DNA of 64,000 nt from Cristatella mucedo (Eukaryota; Bryozoa; Phylactolaemata; Cristatellidae): assembly GCA_009760855.2 (NCBI GenBank), contig WPIO01000010.1, forward strand, positions 4,617,501 through 4,681,500, written 5' to 3'. The notes below the pieces were generated by a model that was given only the letters and a program-made list of their open reading frames with translations, did no database searches and was not told where the DNA came from. Made by a program: the position numbers and the translations under genes. Numbering within the stretch: the first letter of the stretch is position 1; the number at the start of each line of letters is the position of its first letter. Below are positions 1 to 35,076 of this stretch, piece after piece.

Positions 1-280
1 GCGATGGACTTTGAGGTCGAGAATTCGAACATCTAAAAATGTATTGGTCAGTTGAGCTGACATTAATTGAGGCAGCTTTTCACTGCAAATAATAACTGTT
101 GTCACCTGCTAACAATCGGTGGTGGCATAGTCTCACGTTGACGTTTTGCCCCTGCTGAAAGATCACATTTCTCAAGAGTTGTTTGTGCTACAGTATATCA
201 GCTAAGAAAATCAACACAAAGTCAGACTCCTGTGCAAGTGAACATGAGTAGCCTGAGATATCAGGTTCAAGTGGCTTTGA

Positions 281-466
<186 letters not shown>

Positions 467-489
467 TGAGAGACAGGCTAGAGCCAAAG

Positions 490-3200
490 AAGGAAATGAC
501 CAAAAAGTGAGCGACAAAACCTTGATTCTTTGCTTGACTGGGAGCCAGTGCAGGTCGGCGAGAAGTGGTGTGATGTGGCAACTGCGATGCTCACGACAGG
601 CAAGCCTAGCAGCGGAGTTTTGCACCAGCTACAATCGCCTGATCGCACATGCCGGTAGGCCAGAAAGCAGTGAGTTACAGAAGTAGATACAGGATGTAAC
701 AAATGCATGGACCAACTTAGACGCAGTATCCTTATCTAAACAAGCCCGAACTGTAGCAATGTTATGTAACTGAAAGTAGGCAGACTTGATTGTGGAGCTG
801 ATATGGTCGTCTAACGAGAGGTCGCTTTAGAATATGACACCTAGATTTCGAGCCGATTCGACAGGAGATATGCTGGCAGAACCAATTTTGAGAGTCAGCC
901 TTTCCAACCTCTGAATCACACTGGGTTTGCCCATTACTAGTAAGTTAGCTTTATCATCGTTTAGTTTTATGAAATTTGCTGCCATCCATGTGAGGATGTC
1001 ATCAATGCATGCAGCAAGTTAGTTGAGTGAATTTGAGGTGCTCGAAGGCTGGGATGGATCAAAGCAAAGGTACAACTGAGTGTCATCCACATAGAAGTGA
1101 AAGCCTAGATTGTGCTTGGCAATCACACCAGCAAGAGGGAGAGTTTAAACAGTGAAAACAACCGGACCTAGCACTGAGCCCTGAGGTACTCCACATTTCA
1201 GCGGTACTTCAGATGATCTTCGTCCATTCATGTCAATACTCTGGAGTCTCCCACTGACATAGGACCTGAACCACTGCAGAGCAGTGCCAGTGATGCCCAG
1301 GCGAGATGAGAGGCGCTCTAGAAAAACTTTGTGATCGATGGTATCAAAAGCTGCCGAAAGATCGAGCAAAACAAGCAGAGACACTCTACCCATGTCTGCA
1401 TTCCTAAGTAGGTCGTTGTATATCCTAAGGAATGCTGACTCTGTAGAGTGATTAGCTCTAAAGCCAGACTGGAACTTACTAGCAAGGCGTGAGGTTTCGA
1501 TATATGAGTTCAGCTGGTCTGCCACGACCCGTTCGGGTGTCTTTGATAGGAATGGTAGAAGGGAGACTGGGCGGTAGTTGCTCACGTTCTCTTGGTCTAG
1601 TGTTGCTTTCTTGAGAAGTGGCTTGACTACAGCTTTTTTGAAAGTTGCTGGGACATGACCTGAGGCTAATGACATATTAATGATGTTAGTTATGAATGGC
1701 AGCAGCAGATCAATGCAACGTAGGAATTAATGATGTTAGTTATGAATGGCAGCAGCAGATCAATGCAACGTAGGAGCAGGACAGTGGGAATAGGGTCCAG
1801 AGGACTTGTCTTCTTTGATTGGGATATGAACTACAGGAAGAGATCACCAGTGACCTGCTTAAGTGTAGACATTGAGGTGCAGCCAGGAATCGGGGAACAG
1901 CATTCTAGGGAGGATGTCGTCATCGCAGGGATGGACTCCCTGATCTTGTCTATCTTCTGGACAAAGAGTCGAGAGAATTGATCGGCTAGATCATCACAAG
2001 GATCATCAGGTAAGGAGCTAATCTGGGAACGGTTGAGGAGATGGTTGATCGTCGACATCAGCATTTTTGGATTGTGCATCTGTGATTCAACAATTATTTT
2101 ATAGAAGCTAGACTTCGCCTTTGCTAGGATTGATTGGTATAACCTACATTAGTATTCATATGCCTGTCGTTGGACAGTCAGTCCTGATCGTCTGTATGCT
2201 TTTTCAAGCTTGCGCTTAGTAGACCTGGCTAGTTTAATGGCTGTGGTAAACCATAGGCCGTCTGAGCAAGGGCGCACAGTGCGCTTTGTCAGAGGTGCAA
2301 ACTCGTCGAGCATGTCAGCTAGTGTCGTGTTGTAGCTATCTCTACCAATGATAGACCCAAGGGGGACAGCAGAGGTGAGGCAGATATTCTCGCACGGACA
2401 GCATCGATGTCAAGGTTCTTGAGATTTTGCTATTCACAGGTGATTTCAGAGGAGGATGAGGCGGCCACATGCTGTAGACTGAATGAGATCTGCATGTGGT
2501 CAGATAAGCAGGATTTGGTAATAATTGGTGATGACAAAAGTGCAGTTGTAAGAGAAAATTGGGTCGAGTGTGTGACACTTGATTTGCATATTGCCATGTA
2601 CATGATCCACAAGAGATGATGAGTCAGTCAATGCACGAAATTCAGTGCTGAAGGCATCAGATAAGTTATCAAAGTGAACGTTGAAATCACCCATAAAGGA
2701 TCGATTTCTTGCACACAGAATCGAAATGAGATCGGAGAAATCTGAGATAAAGCAGGATTTGGTACCTGGTGGGCGATAGACTACTGCCACCATTGCTTGC
2801 TTGTTTCGGGTGAAATCAAGATAATCGATTCAAAAGATTGCTTCGAGGGTACTAAATGGCTTGAAGTTGAATTTCCAGAGCACGATAACAGTAACTCCAC
2901 CTCCAGTTTTGATTGATCTAGGGGTATGAAATAATGAGAAACCAGTTAGGGTACTGTCTTTAATTGTCGGACAATTGATCGATTTTAGCCAAGTTTCTGT
3001 TAAGGCAAGCAAGTCGATACCATTTTCAGAAATACGGTCGCTTATTGCCAGAGGTTTATTGCACATTGAGCGAGGATTCCGAAGGCAAGCGTTAAGTCGG
3101 GCCGATGGAGTTATAACAGGCCTGATGACCACTAAGGTAGAGAGATTCACAGTGACGCATGTGGGGGAGCGCATGTGGGGGAGCGTGCTGAGTGGTTCGA
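490..3200 (-). mobile_element. L2-clade LINE, nearly full-length ORF2, decayed
   Basis: Read on the minus strand, conserved blocks appear in order. Endonuclease: LNACLRNPRSMCNKPLAISD, LLALTETWLK, TGGGVTV; then GDFNVHFDN and VDHVHG further on. Reverse transcriptase at 1675-1145: NYRPVSLLPFLSKT, GFRANHSTESA, LLDLSAAFDTIDHK, GVPQGSVLGPVVF; the YVDDTQLYLCFDPS block continues to about 1050. The C-terminal region (SAARLACREHRSCHITPLLA, DLHWLPVKQRI) is at about 625-500. Stops and frameshifts break it. The 3' end is cut by the CA microsatellite near 470, so the stem-loop tail is missing. Confidence 0.85.
1676..1775. repeat. 50-bp tandem duplication inside the L2 copy
   Basis: Two adjacent identical 50-bp units, 1676-1725 and 1726-1775, each beginning ATTAATGATGTTAG. 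It breaks the LINE frame just upstream of the RT block. Confidence 0.9.
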
Positions 3201-3698
3201 GACAATGCTAGGAATATCGAACGAGCGGGTACTCAGCTCGAAGTTCCTGCCCAACAAGTGGCCTCTGAGCTGGTAGTTCCGGCCACTGCAGCGGCTCCGA
3301 GGTGCTTTTTTTTGTTGATGCATAGTTCACGAATCTTAGCAACAGCAATAATATCTAGGAATGCATTTGATCTACGACGATGAAGCGATAACAGCTGCTG
3401 ACGTTCATAACATGCAGGTTACAAGCCGCCGGTGTGGGAGACCCAGCAGCCCAAAGTGATAAGCGTTTAGATATCCATAGGCACGTAATTTATTGCGTGC
3501 TATGGTCAAATAACAATCAGAATAACTTTTAAACAGGTTTTAGCTGTATCGTTTCCGTATACGATGTTCGCAAGAACTTCGGTTTTCGGAATAATTCTGC
3601 AACGAACAGTAATGCACATGAGAGCGCTCTATCGGGAGGCAAGAATGCCATGATTGTCACGTGTCGGTTGCTTCCAGGCAGTCACCTGTTCCTTGCAG
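3201..3698. other. Raptor intron upstream of the first visible exon
   Basis: Probably the 5' end of the minus-strand L2 (to about 3.4 kb) and then intron up to the TTCCTTGCAG acceptor of the first exon. No coding signal seen. Confidence 0.5.
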
Positions 3699-25841
<22,143 letters not shown>

Positions 25842-26073
25842 CCTCGTGAAAATACCTGACTGTGCTGCTATCATGTACTGTTGAGCCGTCGTGCCTCGAC
25901 AAGGCAACTAGCACAACCCAGAGCATCGCTGCTGTGGACACGGTGATGGCTAGCGAGCACTTGAGGGAGTTCATCGTGCACATGACATCCTGTGCATTTA
26001 AGCATGGGATGATTGGTTGCCTAATGAACCCTTAACGTATCCCTAAGCTGCCTTGTAAATTGCTTTACGAGAA

Positions 26074-26079
26074 AATAAA
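26074..26079 (+). terminator. Poly(A) signal AATAAA for raptor
   Basis: AATAAA lies 233 bp after the raptor stop codon and before the CDK1 stop on the other strand. It would give a short 3' UTR of roughly 250 bp. Confidence 0.6.
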
Positions 26080-26344
26080 TTGTACAGCCAAGTCTTCATT
26101 GTTACAGGCATCAATACACACTGACACTCCTGTGTATAAAAACTCGCCCCTTTTCTTTCCTTTTTCGTTAGCACACGTTTCACATGATCAACCTCCACAC
26201 TGTCAGATAGCAGCCAACTAGAGACATCGACACGATACTTGCACCGTGGACAGTCCAGATGACAATAGTGCTGATGCAGGCATTCTGTACATATAAGCAG
26301 TTGAGAGACTCTGCTGCCGACAAAGACTCCATGGCAAAGTCATC

Positions 26345-29300
26345 TCAGTTAATTGAGCTGAGCCCTGCAGGTAGTGCTCCCCGGTTGACGTCTTGGAAGT
26401 ATGGGTGCTGCAGAGCTACCTTACACGAGAGTCGGTAAGCAGGATCGTACACAAGCATTTTCTATAAATCAAGACACCAAAGTAAGGTATGCAGAACATT
26501 CTTTAAAAAACCGATGCATAGCCGCAGGGCATGTAGAGCTACAGCTGAACATCCATACCTGCACAAGATTAAGACCATCGGCATCCAACCGTTTGATTGC
26601 ACTAGACAAGTCGTTTGTTTTCCATTTAGGGAAATTATCTTTGTAATCTGGCAACGTTGATACTCCAGGCCACGTCTCCTCAGTTGGTGTTCCAAGAACC
26701 CTGGAACATTAATAATTTGTTATTGCGGCAGGAACACAGCTCCTGATATTCAATATGCATCTCCAAAGCAGCAAGCCAACTGGCAACGCCCGTCAAAGTT
26801 ATCGGCACTACGCACGACATTCTCCACAACGATGACGGTGCTAAGACATTGTTATATACTAGCACCTGGCTTTACAATTAATAATTTATGCATGCAGTTT
26901 ATAGCATCGACAATCCTACGAAGGACATTTGCCATCAGGCTCGACATAACAAGACACTCCAAAATACCATCAAACGTGGATAGACAAAAGAATACAGGCA
27001 AAACTGATCATATTGTGGAAACCATATGAAGTGTTTATGCGTGTGCCACTGCAGGTCCGTTGAATAGGTGTGAAGGTCTTTTCAGAAAGATTGCTCGGCT
27101 TCCTGAAGTGAGCAAATCTCAATGAGATTCAACATAGCTGCCGGGAGTGGGTTCTATGACAAACTGCAGCTACATAGGAAATCTGCATGAGACATCGCAA
27201 TATAAGTACAATTTTCTGACGTGATCTGCACTCTCCAATGGGAAAAAAACTTAAAAGCAGCTTTCGCAGGCACTGTAAGCCGCTATCGGGACGCAAGTTA
27301 GCCGGCAAATGGTGAGTCGTCGACTTACCTAAGCAGACATCTTACGACGATTGATGAAGAAGACCCAGTGGCAGGGTAAATGACATAAAGCCGAGAGGAT
27401 GAAATGGGCTGATGTACTCCGGGATAGTTAAAGACATATCGTGCTCGGCTGATTGGACCGACGAGAGCAATTTTAAGCTCTTCGGAAATCATAACGCTAA
27501 TTCTCCCTCGGCAGAATAAATCTGAACAATACCGGGAAGACTGCCTGCAGCATTCTGTTCAACCCAGTGGTGGCTGAGTTATGGTTTGCCCCTCAATCTT
27601 TACTTAGGGTTATGGTGCTCACACTCCAAGACCCAGGTCGTAGGTTTGAGTCCTGCAGCAGACAATCCTATATTTCCTGCTGCAGGCGAGATGATGGCTA
27701 CAAAGGTTTTTCTGATGCTAAATAAATGAGGTTGTTGAATAAGAAATCTTTACATTACTTTCATGTTTTAGGCTACTGATCCTATTTCGGCTTCGGGTTG
27801 CTGCATTGCATTCTTGGCACTGTGGAACAGAATGTATAGTATACCTGCATGTGTTGCAGACTGAGCGAATTCCATGTGCATGTGCGTTTTTGAGCGATAA
27901 ATCTATATGCCAACAGGATAATGACCTAAAGCACACTGCAAAGCAGGTTTGAATGTTTCCTAGCTCGTTCCATACCACAATGGATTGGTCTAGTCAGTCA
28001 CCAGATTAAACCTTATAGAGCATATATGGGACAACTGAGAAGTAGTCCAAATCCGCCTACCTAGGCAGGCGATCTTACCAAGGGTCTTAGAATGCTGTAG
28101 TAGTCAATATCGCACGGAACAGCTCTAAAGCTGGTAGGTCTATGCCCAGCCGAATGCAGGAACTCAACAAAATCTAAGCCCCGTATGCAGCCTTTGCTCC
28201 CCACAGTTAGTAGAAGTTTAGCCTAAAAGTCATACGAGACAGATTGTAGAAGAGCGTAAATATATGTGGCCATAAATGAAAGCCAACATTCTTTAGATTT
28301 TGCCCCGAAATGTTAACACTCACAACAGTGCTAACTTGGCAAGGTGATCAACCTACCAGTAAGTGTTACAAACTTCAACATAAGAGATAGGAATTGAGCA
28401 GTTACTAAGCACTTAGCCAAAACCAACAGCCAAAAACACTGAAAACGTGGCAAACCCAAAAGTGGCACTATACCTTTATCGCTGTCAACTAAGCAGACGA
28501 AAAAACTTTAAAATATTTACACAACTCAAATATTGTAATATCAAAATAAGGGGCACTGATATATAGTTCCTTATTCTGCAACCAGTCACATTTTCTTGTA
28601 TAGCAAGTTCAAACTGTTGGGACTTCGTGCATTCACCGCTAAGGCATACCGATCACCAATTTAATTCAATCATACTGGTGAGATGGACCCGTGCCTTATT
28701 GACACCTAGGCTCGACAAATGCAACTCACTTGCAAATGCACTCTAAGAGAGCCCTCACCAGGCCTATCGCATGTCTTGCTATACTAGAGCATGTCCAATT
28801 CTCAGGGGCCACTGTTTGGAGGCATGCAACACAACTGCTACGGGAGCTCCCCTGCTTGTAAATACACGCAGAAGATATGGCAACAGGTAAGGCTGACGTT
28901 GAAGTTAAGCAGGGCAAGGTCCACCATGATATCTTCGACCTCCAAAATAAGATATACATTAGAGTTAGATCTACTGGCCCTTTCATATTATTAGTGATAG
29001 TCTCAACTACCCAGTCTTCACATAGATGATTTGGGTTGATGTGCCTTCACTTTGTGAGATTTGTAAGCCCTGGCACTTTCAACAACATTTTGCTTGATGA
29101 ATTGAACAATCAAAACCTTGCTTTTTATATTACCTATAGAAGTTGACAGATATTAATAATGACCATCATCCACGAAGAGTAGTCTTGCTGGTTGTTCGAG
29201 CAGCATCTATTGTTACTACGGTTAAATTATTCAGTTATGCAGTTCGATAATTGTTTAGCTTGTTTATGAACAAGCTGTTACAAGCCACTTCTACTAAGTG

Positions 29301-32300
29301 TGCTGCTAATCCACTGAGTCCGGAGGCAAAATACTAGTCCATATTTATTCATTCATACATTTACAGACACGGGTTTTTGTAGAAGCAGGTTTTTGGCTAT
29401 TAAGTACTACAAAGTGATCCGAGGTGATTGAAATCGACATAACTCGCAGGCACAACTTAGCAGGGCTCTAGAGGTTGGCATATGTAGCAAAATTAACAGA
29501 GAACCGATAGGAAAGGTTACTTTCTGAGCTTAGCACGAACGCTGTCAGGCTCTCCAGCGTTGCTTATATTAAAACCAGTATTGCAGCGCTTCGGCCCATG
29601 CAACCGACCAACAGGCAAGAAGACTTCAGTTAGCCAAAAATTATAAGCTGCACAACTACTTACCTAAATATGCGAAACAGCTGATCAATTTCTGAGTCCC
29701 CATGAAAGAGTGGCTTCTTCGTGATCATCTCAGCAAAAATGCAAGCAATGCTCCACACATCGACTGCTGTTGAGTAACGTTGTGACCCCAGGAGCACCTC
29801 AGGTGCTCGATACCATAATGTCACAACCTGAGGTAAAATGTAAGGTGGGAATATCGAACTGCAGATGCAGTGACAATGCATGTCAAATACATTAGGAACT
29901 GAGACATGCAGGTGTACAAAATTAAAATGCAATGTGTATCTAAAGTCTCAAGAGCTTTCAAACCACAAAGCTACTCAAATAGAGTTATTTATTCACATTA
30001 TTTTATATCGAACAGTTCCTAAATTTCAACAATTCACTACGTTTGGAAAAGACCATTGACAAGGTAGCATAGTGATAGTAGCTTATCTTGAACAAACAGA
30101 TATGGTTCTCACTAACGGTTCAAAAAATTGTTGATCCTACACATACACTGCGATATTTACCACTGGGAACTGCCTTGAATATCCTCACGTATTATTCAGC
30201 TGCAGTGTGCTAAGATTATCAACTGAGATTAGATGAGGTCTCCACTAATTTATAGAAACTAAATTTAAAAACAGAAGTACAATAAAGCACCATGTGGCCA
30301 CACGTGTTAAACCAAAGTAAATCATACATTGCAATCAAATTAATGCTGCAATTCTTACTCACTTTGTGCAGCTGTAATGTCACCAGATTGCATTGCATGT
30401 GCATTTGCAATGCATTTCAAATGTATGTCCAAGCCACATGCAAGCACACAGTAGCTATCATCTTGTTATAAGAGTCACCTATAAATACGACCGACTTCAG
30501 TAAAGGCAAAAGTATCGAATACGAAAGCGCTTTTGTCTGCGCAATGATTTTTCTCAGACCCACTGAAACCGTAAACATGAACCCATTCTTAAAGAAATGA
30601 TTATTGCGATGTTTGTAAGCGGTGGCCAAGAAAAGTCCTCTATCCCCTATGGACATACAGATGAAGACAGGCCATATATCCAGTACATACTCTGCATGCA
30701 CCAGTTAATTTCCTGCCATAGGCAGTTCAATTAATCCTCTTTCCACAAGCAATGCAGGTAGCAAAGGCTTCTGTCCACGTTCTGACGAGGTAGATATGCT
30801 CACCTTGACGTTGATATATTACAAATTGTCTCATCCATCTCATAACTTGAACCATAAGCATACTATATATAGCATATATATAGCAAAGCAGACAAACAGA
30901 CACGAGTCTTCAGCATGCTAGATTTAAAATCCCAGTCCATTCTTACATTCAAGACAAATCAGCAGAAATATTATTGATTTCGAACAGCTCAAACCCGGAA
31001 GCTAGCAAAAATAACATCTAGCTGAAAGGCCTTTGCATAGGCGGCAGTGTTCAAACAATGACTTAAATGGAAGCCTTCGAAAATCAATGCAAGAGCCGTC
31101 TAAACAATCTTGACACTAATGTAACACACATACACACACATGTCAATAAACAGACATAGTGATAAGTCTGATGTGGCAAAAGTTCGCATTGGTCAGACAC
31201 AGTGCCACTTGCAGCTTAACCATGAGAGGCAGCCGAGTGTGCAGTGTGTTAAACACCACAAAGGAATAACTAGCGCTATAAGGCAACAATACGCCACGTC
31301 TTCATCGAAATTTGAACGGACAGTGGCTGAAACCAGAGGCAAGAGTGGTACAAAGCAACTTATTTCGATCGACAATTAACCAATAATAAATAATTGAAAA
31401 CATATCCTGTAATTAAACTAAAAAATTTCAGTGCAACAATAAAAGATTCCAAAAGCTTGTCACGACACCACATGCTACCTTGTGCATCAGCACTCAAAGA
31501 CAAAGATGAAAGACAGTCAGTAAAGCCGACAACTCATAAACTGGTGAGTGACAAGCTTGGATCTCAAAAGAGGCCGCTCTCACTGGTAGATCATGCTAGG
31601 CAGTGCTTTGAGGCAAGACGTGCCAACGCTTAGCCAGAAACCATGCTTCATATTTGGTGAGGAAAACTCGAGATGGAAGCAGATATATGATGTGCCAAGT
31701 GCCACAGCACTTACAGATGAGGCTGAGGCATGGAGTCCGAATCACACTTGTTCATGTCTCGACCAGAAGACTCCCGAGTTACTAACGAATGCTAAGAGAA
31801 AGGGTACATAAATCTATGTCATCAAAAAGCCGCCCCATCACCACTTTCCATACTTCGAAAAACCTCCAAGAGGCCTCCACATGGAAGATACCTCAGTGCT
31901 GCAACAGGAAGAGAATTGTCTGGTAAACCAATAAGCAAAGCAAGATTTTTTCAGAACCGGGTTGTCAGCAAAGAATATTTTTAGAGGGGCTGAAACTATG
32001 GATCTTAATATGCTTTGAAACCGGCCTCCCACGAAATATTGTGCAAGTAACAAGCATTTTATAGTACTTTAGACATACCGAACAAGCGAAGGTCAGGTCA
32101 ATTAACTTAAATTTGCACATTACACAGTGAGCAGATCAGGCTAGCAAGTTCCTGTTTCAGATCACCGAGGCCAAATATTGCCATGAGGCAAAATGCTTGA
32201 ATTTTCAATTGCTGAAGACAGGAGGAATGCAACTAGAATCGAAACTTCAAGCTCAAGTCTGTCTTCCACTGAAGTACAGAAGTCCATGGTATAAGCTGAT

Positions 32301-33709
32301 CACTCAGCACTCGATCGCTTGCCACTGGGACGGACAAAACCTTGTTGTACTTATTATGGTTGCCATTAGTGACAAAGGCTCGGATTCAACCTTGTGGAGA
32401 CCAATGAGAATCACCTCTCCTTTGTTCAATAAAAGTTCGATGAACGTTATTGGGACTTATTTCAAGCTGAGCTAGCCGGACAGTTGGCCAGGATGATTTA
32501 CTTTTAAAGAATACTAGTTGATTTAGCAGCCTCTTTTGTATGGCGATAGACGAGCCTTTACGGCTATCACCACTGCTTGCAGAGGCAAAAAAGGATTGCC
32601 CACTGCAGGATTCGAATCCACGATCTCGGGACCGAGGTCGTGAAAAGGAACCTCCATACCTAGTGTGCCATCACAGCTCATCATATACTATTATTAATCC
32701 CATATTTACCACAATGCGCTATTTACCTACCTCGTGGGTATAGACACGCACGGGAACACCAAACGCACGAGCAAGCCCAAAGTCAGCCAGTTTGATGACA
32801 CCACGAGCATCCACCAACAGATTTTGTGGCTTCAAATCACGATGTAGAACACGCCGCTGGTGGCAGAACAGTGTACCTAGAGTCACTTGGTACAAGTAGC
32901 TCTACGACAAAACATATGCAAACACACAATGGTCAGATCTCATGTAACGAGCCCGATGCAAATAGCCAACTACAGCTTATGACCGAGTCGCAGCACAGCT
33001 TACCTTCACGAGCGACGGCTCCATAAACACAGCAGTCGGCAACGACTCTAAATACTTCTTCAGATCCATGGACAAGAACTCAAAGACCAAGTAAAGCTTG
33101 CTCTCTTGCATTAGCACATCCTCGAGGCTGCAACAATCGACTGCACACTATGAGATGCATTTCCATAGCCAAATTAAGCGAAGCCAGAGATCAGGGTCGC
33201 GAACCGAATCGAGCAGGATCGAGCTGGGCACACCAGGGCATGGCCCCACTACTCCAACATTAGCTTCCCTCAGCCGGCGTACGTGCATGTACAGGTGCCT
33301 CTCACAATCGGCTTTGGCGGAGGGGGGCGTTGCGAAAATAAAATTCGTCCTTTAAGATCGAGGCTTCTTCGCTAAAGAAGTGGTGCGCCCGAAGAATGCG
33401 GTACCGTACCAGACCACGTTGGGATGTTGAAGCTCCTTCAAAAGCGATATCTCGCGAATTGCAGTAGATGGAACGCCCTCTTCCTCGCTCTCGAGTCGGA
33501 TCTTTTTTAATGCCACTGTACGGCCGGTTTTCTTGTTCTTCCCTTTGTACACTACGCCGTATGTGCCTGCAATGACCGCCGCGGGTACCGCTTAACTCGC
33601 CATTAGGGCGGCGCGCAGACCACAGGACGGCGGCCGCTGCAAAACATCCAAGTAAGTAGCACCGGCACCCACCTTCACCAATTTTCTCTATTTTTACATA
33701 GTCATCCAT
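26345..33709 (-). CDS. CDK1: Cyclin-dependent kinase 1 (cdc2), complete, 7 exons
   Basis: Mitotic Ser/Thr kinase that pairs with cyclins A and B. Minus-strand exons in order: 33709-33673, 33566-33410, 33127-33004, 32901-32731, 29827-29664, 26700-26559, 26461-26345. All phases match and the sum is 912 nt, giving 303 residues (human 297). Start: ATG at 33709 opens [13 protein letters not shown], the usual CDK1 N-terminus. Visible: Gly loop with T14/Y15 ([11 protein letters not shown]), K33 (VALKKIRLE), an exact PSTAIRE helix ([12 protein letters not shown]), HRDLKPQN with D128, DFG at 146-148, activation T161 (RVYTHEVVTLWYR), and [13 protein letters not shown]. Through at least T161 numbering is one-to-one with human. 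The [13 protein letters not shown] stretch and the N-terminus favour CDK1 over CDK2. The tail after HPYFQDVN is a divergent [11 protein letters not shown]. The gene converges on raptor; its stop is 504 bp from raptor's. Confidence 0.97.
27060..28240 (+). mobile_element. Decayed Tc1-type transposon with nested SINE
   Basis: Plus-strand fragments in shifting frames match a Tc1 DD34E transposase in order: [19 protein letters not shown] at about 27460-27520, then after the [17 protein letters not shown] (about 27908) and MDWSSQSPD with IYG (about 27980). The catalytic neighbourhoods DES, QQDND and the SPD-IEHIW region are visible although broken. Terminal repeats not found. Lies in the CDK1 intron between exons 5 and 6. 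Confidence 0.75.
27597..27745 (+). mobile_element. tRNA-derived SINE, family 1, inside the Tc1 remnant
   Basis: B-box GGTTTGAGTCCTGC, CTGCTGCAGGCGAGATGATGG, then GGTTTTTCTGATGCTA and AATGAGGTTGTTGAAT. Divergent copy. Confidence 0.65.
28241..29663. other. CDK1 intron 5, remainder
   Basis: AT-rich, nothing recognised. Confidence 0.5.
29828..32515. other. CDK1 intron 4, main part
   Basis: AT-rich intron of 2.9 kb without recognised elements other than the SINE at its 5' end (minus-strand sense). Short open frames look random. Confidence 0.5.
32516..32682 (-). mobile_element. tRNA-derived SINE, family 1
   Basis: Minus strand: GAGCTGTGATGGCACACTAG, GGATTCGAATCC-type B-box, body GCAAGCAGTGGTGATAGCCG, TAAAGGCTCGTCTATCGCCA. 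Sits 48 bp downstream of the CDK1 exon 4 donor. Confidence 0.85.
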
Positions 33710-34330
33710 TATTGAGTCTCGAGCTGTTGGCGGCAACCTGAAGCGACGAAACGCGTAATTAATCGTGACCTATATTACGGGCGAGCTCGTCCGCATGCTA
33801 CGACCGAGGCGACTCGCAAACGGCGCGCAAGCGTCGAGCGCTCGCTCAGACAAGGTATTCTCCGCAGGCTAAGCGTTGAGCTACACGCAGGCAGAGCAAT
33901 ATGCACCGTCGGGGCGGCGGTGGGAAGGGGAAACGGGCTGCGACGACCGGCAAGATGTGAGGGACAACGATAGATAAGGCGTGCGGAGGAAAAATACCCA
34001 ATCGCACACGTTACTAAAACCCCCAATTCTTTAGGTTCGCGAGCAAATCACTGCGGTCGAGGCATCGCCGGGAGGCTCGGAAAAAATACTCCGGGCCGCT
34101 TAATCCGCCTACGGCGTGCATGCCGTGGTCATAAGACAACCGACTAGCAGCATAGTGGGCACAGTGAAGTGGTAGCGTGCAAGTTTATTAAACTGTACAC
34201 CGCTAACAAAGAGTGCTAGATACGCGAGCCGAAAATTCAACTTACCCGAACGCGAAGACAGACCGGGGTGAGGTAACACGTCCGGTCGCGGCAAGTTTTC
34301 GAATTCAACCAATGAGGATGTCTATTGAAT
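33710..34330 (-). promoter_or_regulatory. CpG-rich 5' flank of CDK1
   Basis: The 600 bp upstream of the CDK1 start codon is clearly richer in G+C and CpG than the flanking AT-rich introns. It contains TTGGCGGCAA, which looks E2F-like, at about 33724, and an inverted CCAAT motif at about 34307. No TATA box is evident. The promoter role is inferred from position; the motifs are too short to be decisive. Confidence 0.4.
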
Positions 34331-34932
34331 CCTTGAACTTCCAGTCACCTTAACGGAAGTGGTTGTTTAAAAATGGCAGCGTAAACAAGAGTTATGACTG
34401 TGGCTGACTCTGCCTTACCGCAATGAATCTGTCTGTTCAGGCATAAAATCACGGTTTAAAAGAGGCGCATTATTATTTAAAATTATTTTTCATCATCGTG
34501 TAGTGGCTTGGAAGTAGTCATCGGCCTTATACGGCGCTTATTGAATGTAATCATTGGCTCAGCCGGTAGACAAAAACTGAACGGGGACTGGCCGGATCAC
34601 GCGCGATTAGACCTACGTCAAAATTTAAAAATTAAACTATCCTCACATTTCAGAAAAAAATGTTTCGTACCTTCAGTAACAGCAATGAGGGGATAAAGAG
34701 AGAGTAACAAACAGCGAAAAGCAGAGACGAGAAAATAATAGGTACTATTGACTAACAGTGTCCACAGCGTTCTCAATAAAGTTGCATACAAAAATATCAG
34801 CCGTCAACGAGAAAGGAAAAATTTTGAAACATATTGAAAAATATTGCCTGGCTCAATAAATTTCGGTGTCAGACTACATCAACAGTAGCGAAGCAGCTGA
34901 ATTTTATTATCCCTAGCGGTTACGTCTGAGCT

Positions 34933-35076
34933 GTTTTGGCCGAGTGGCTAACGTATTAGCATAGACCACGGCTAAAGTGAATGTATTCAATGACGGCGGT
35001 CGTGGGCTCGAGCCCCTTAGTATATCTGAAGCGCCTGAATAGAGGTTAAGTTCTGTTGGTGTGCAATTACAAGTGG
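34933..35076 (+). mobile_element. tRNA-derived SINE, family 2, with preserved tRNA head
   Basis: TTTTGGCCGAGTGGCTAACG resembles the 5' half of a Leu/Ser-type tRNA. Then GTCGTGGGCTCGAGCCCC (B-box region), GAAGCGCCTGAATAGAGGTT and AAGTTCTGTTGGTGTGCAAT. This copy best shows the likely tRNA source. Confidence 0.85.

Noticed and set aside
34933..35010. Leu/Ser-type tRNA gene
   Set aside because: The 5' half is tRNA-like but the sequence runs directly into the SINE family 2 tail and lacks a proper acceptor stem.
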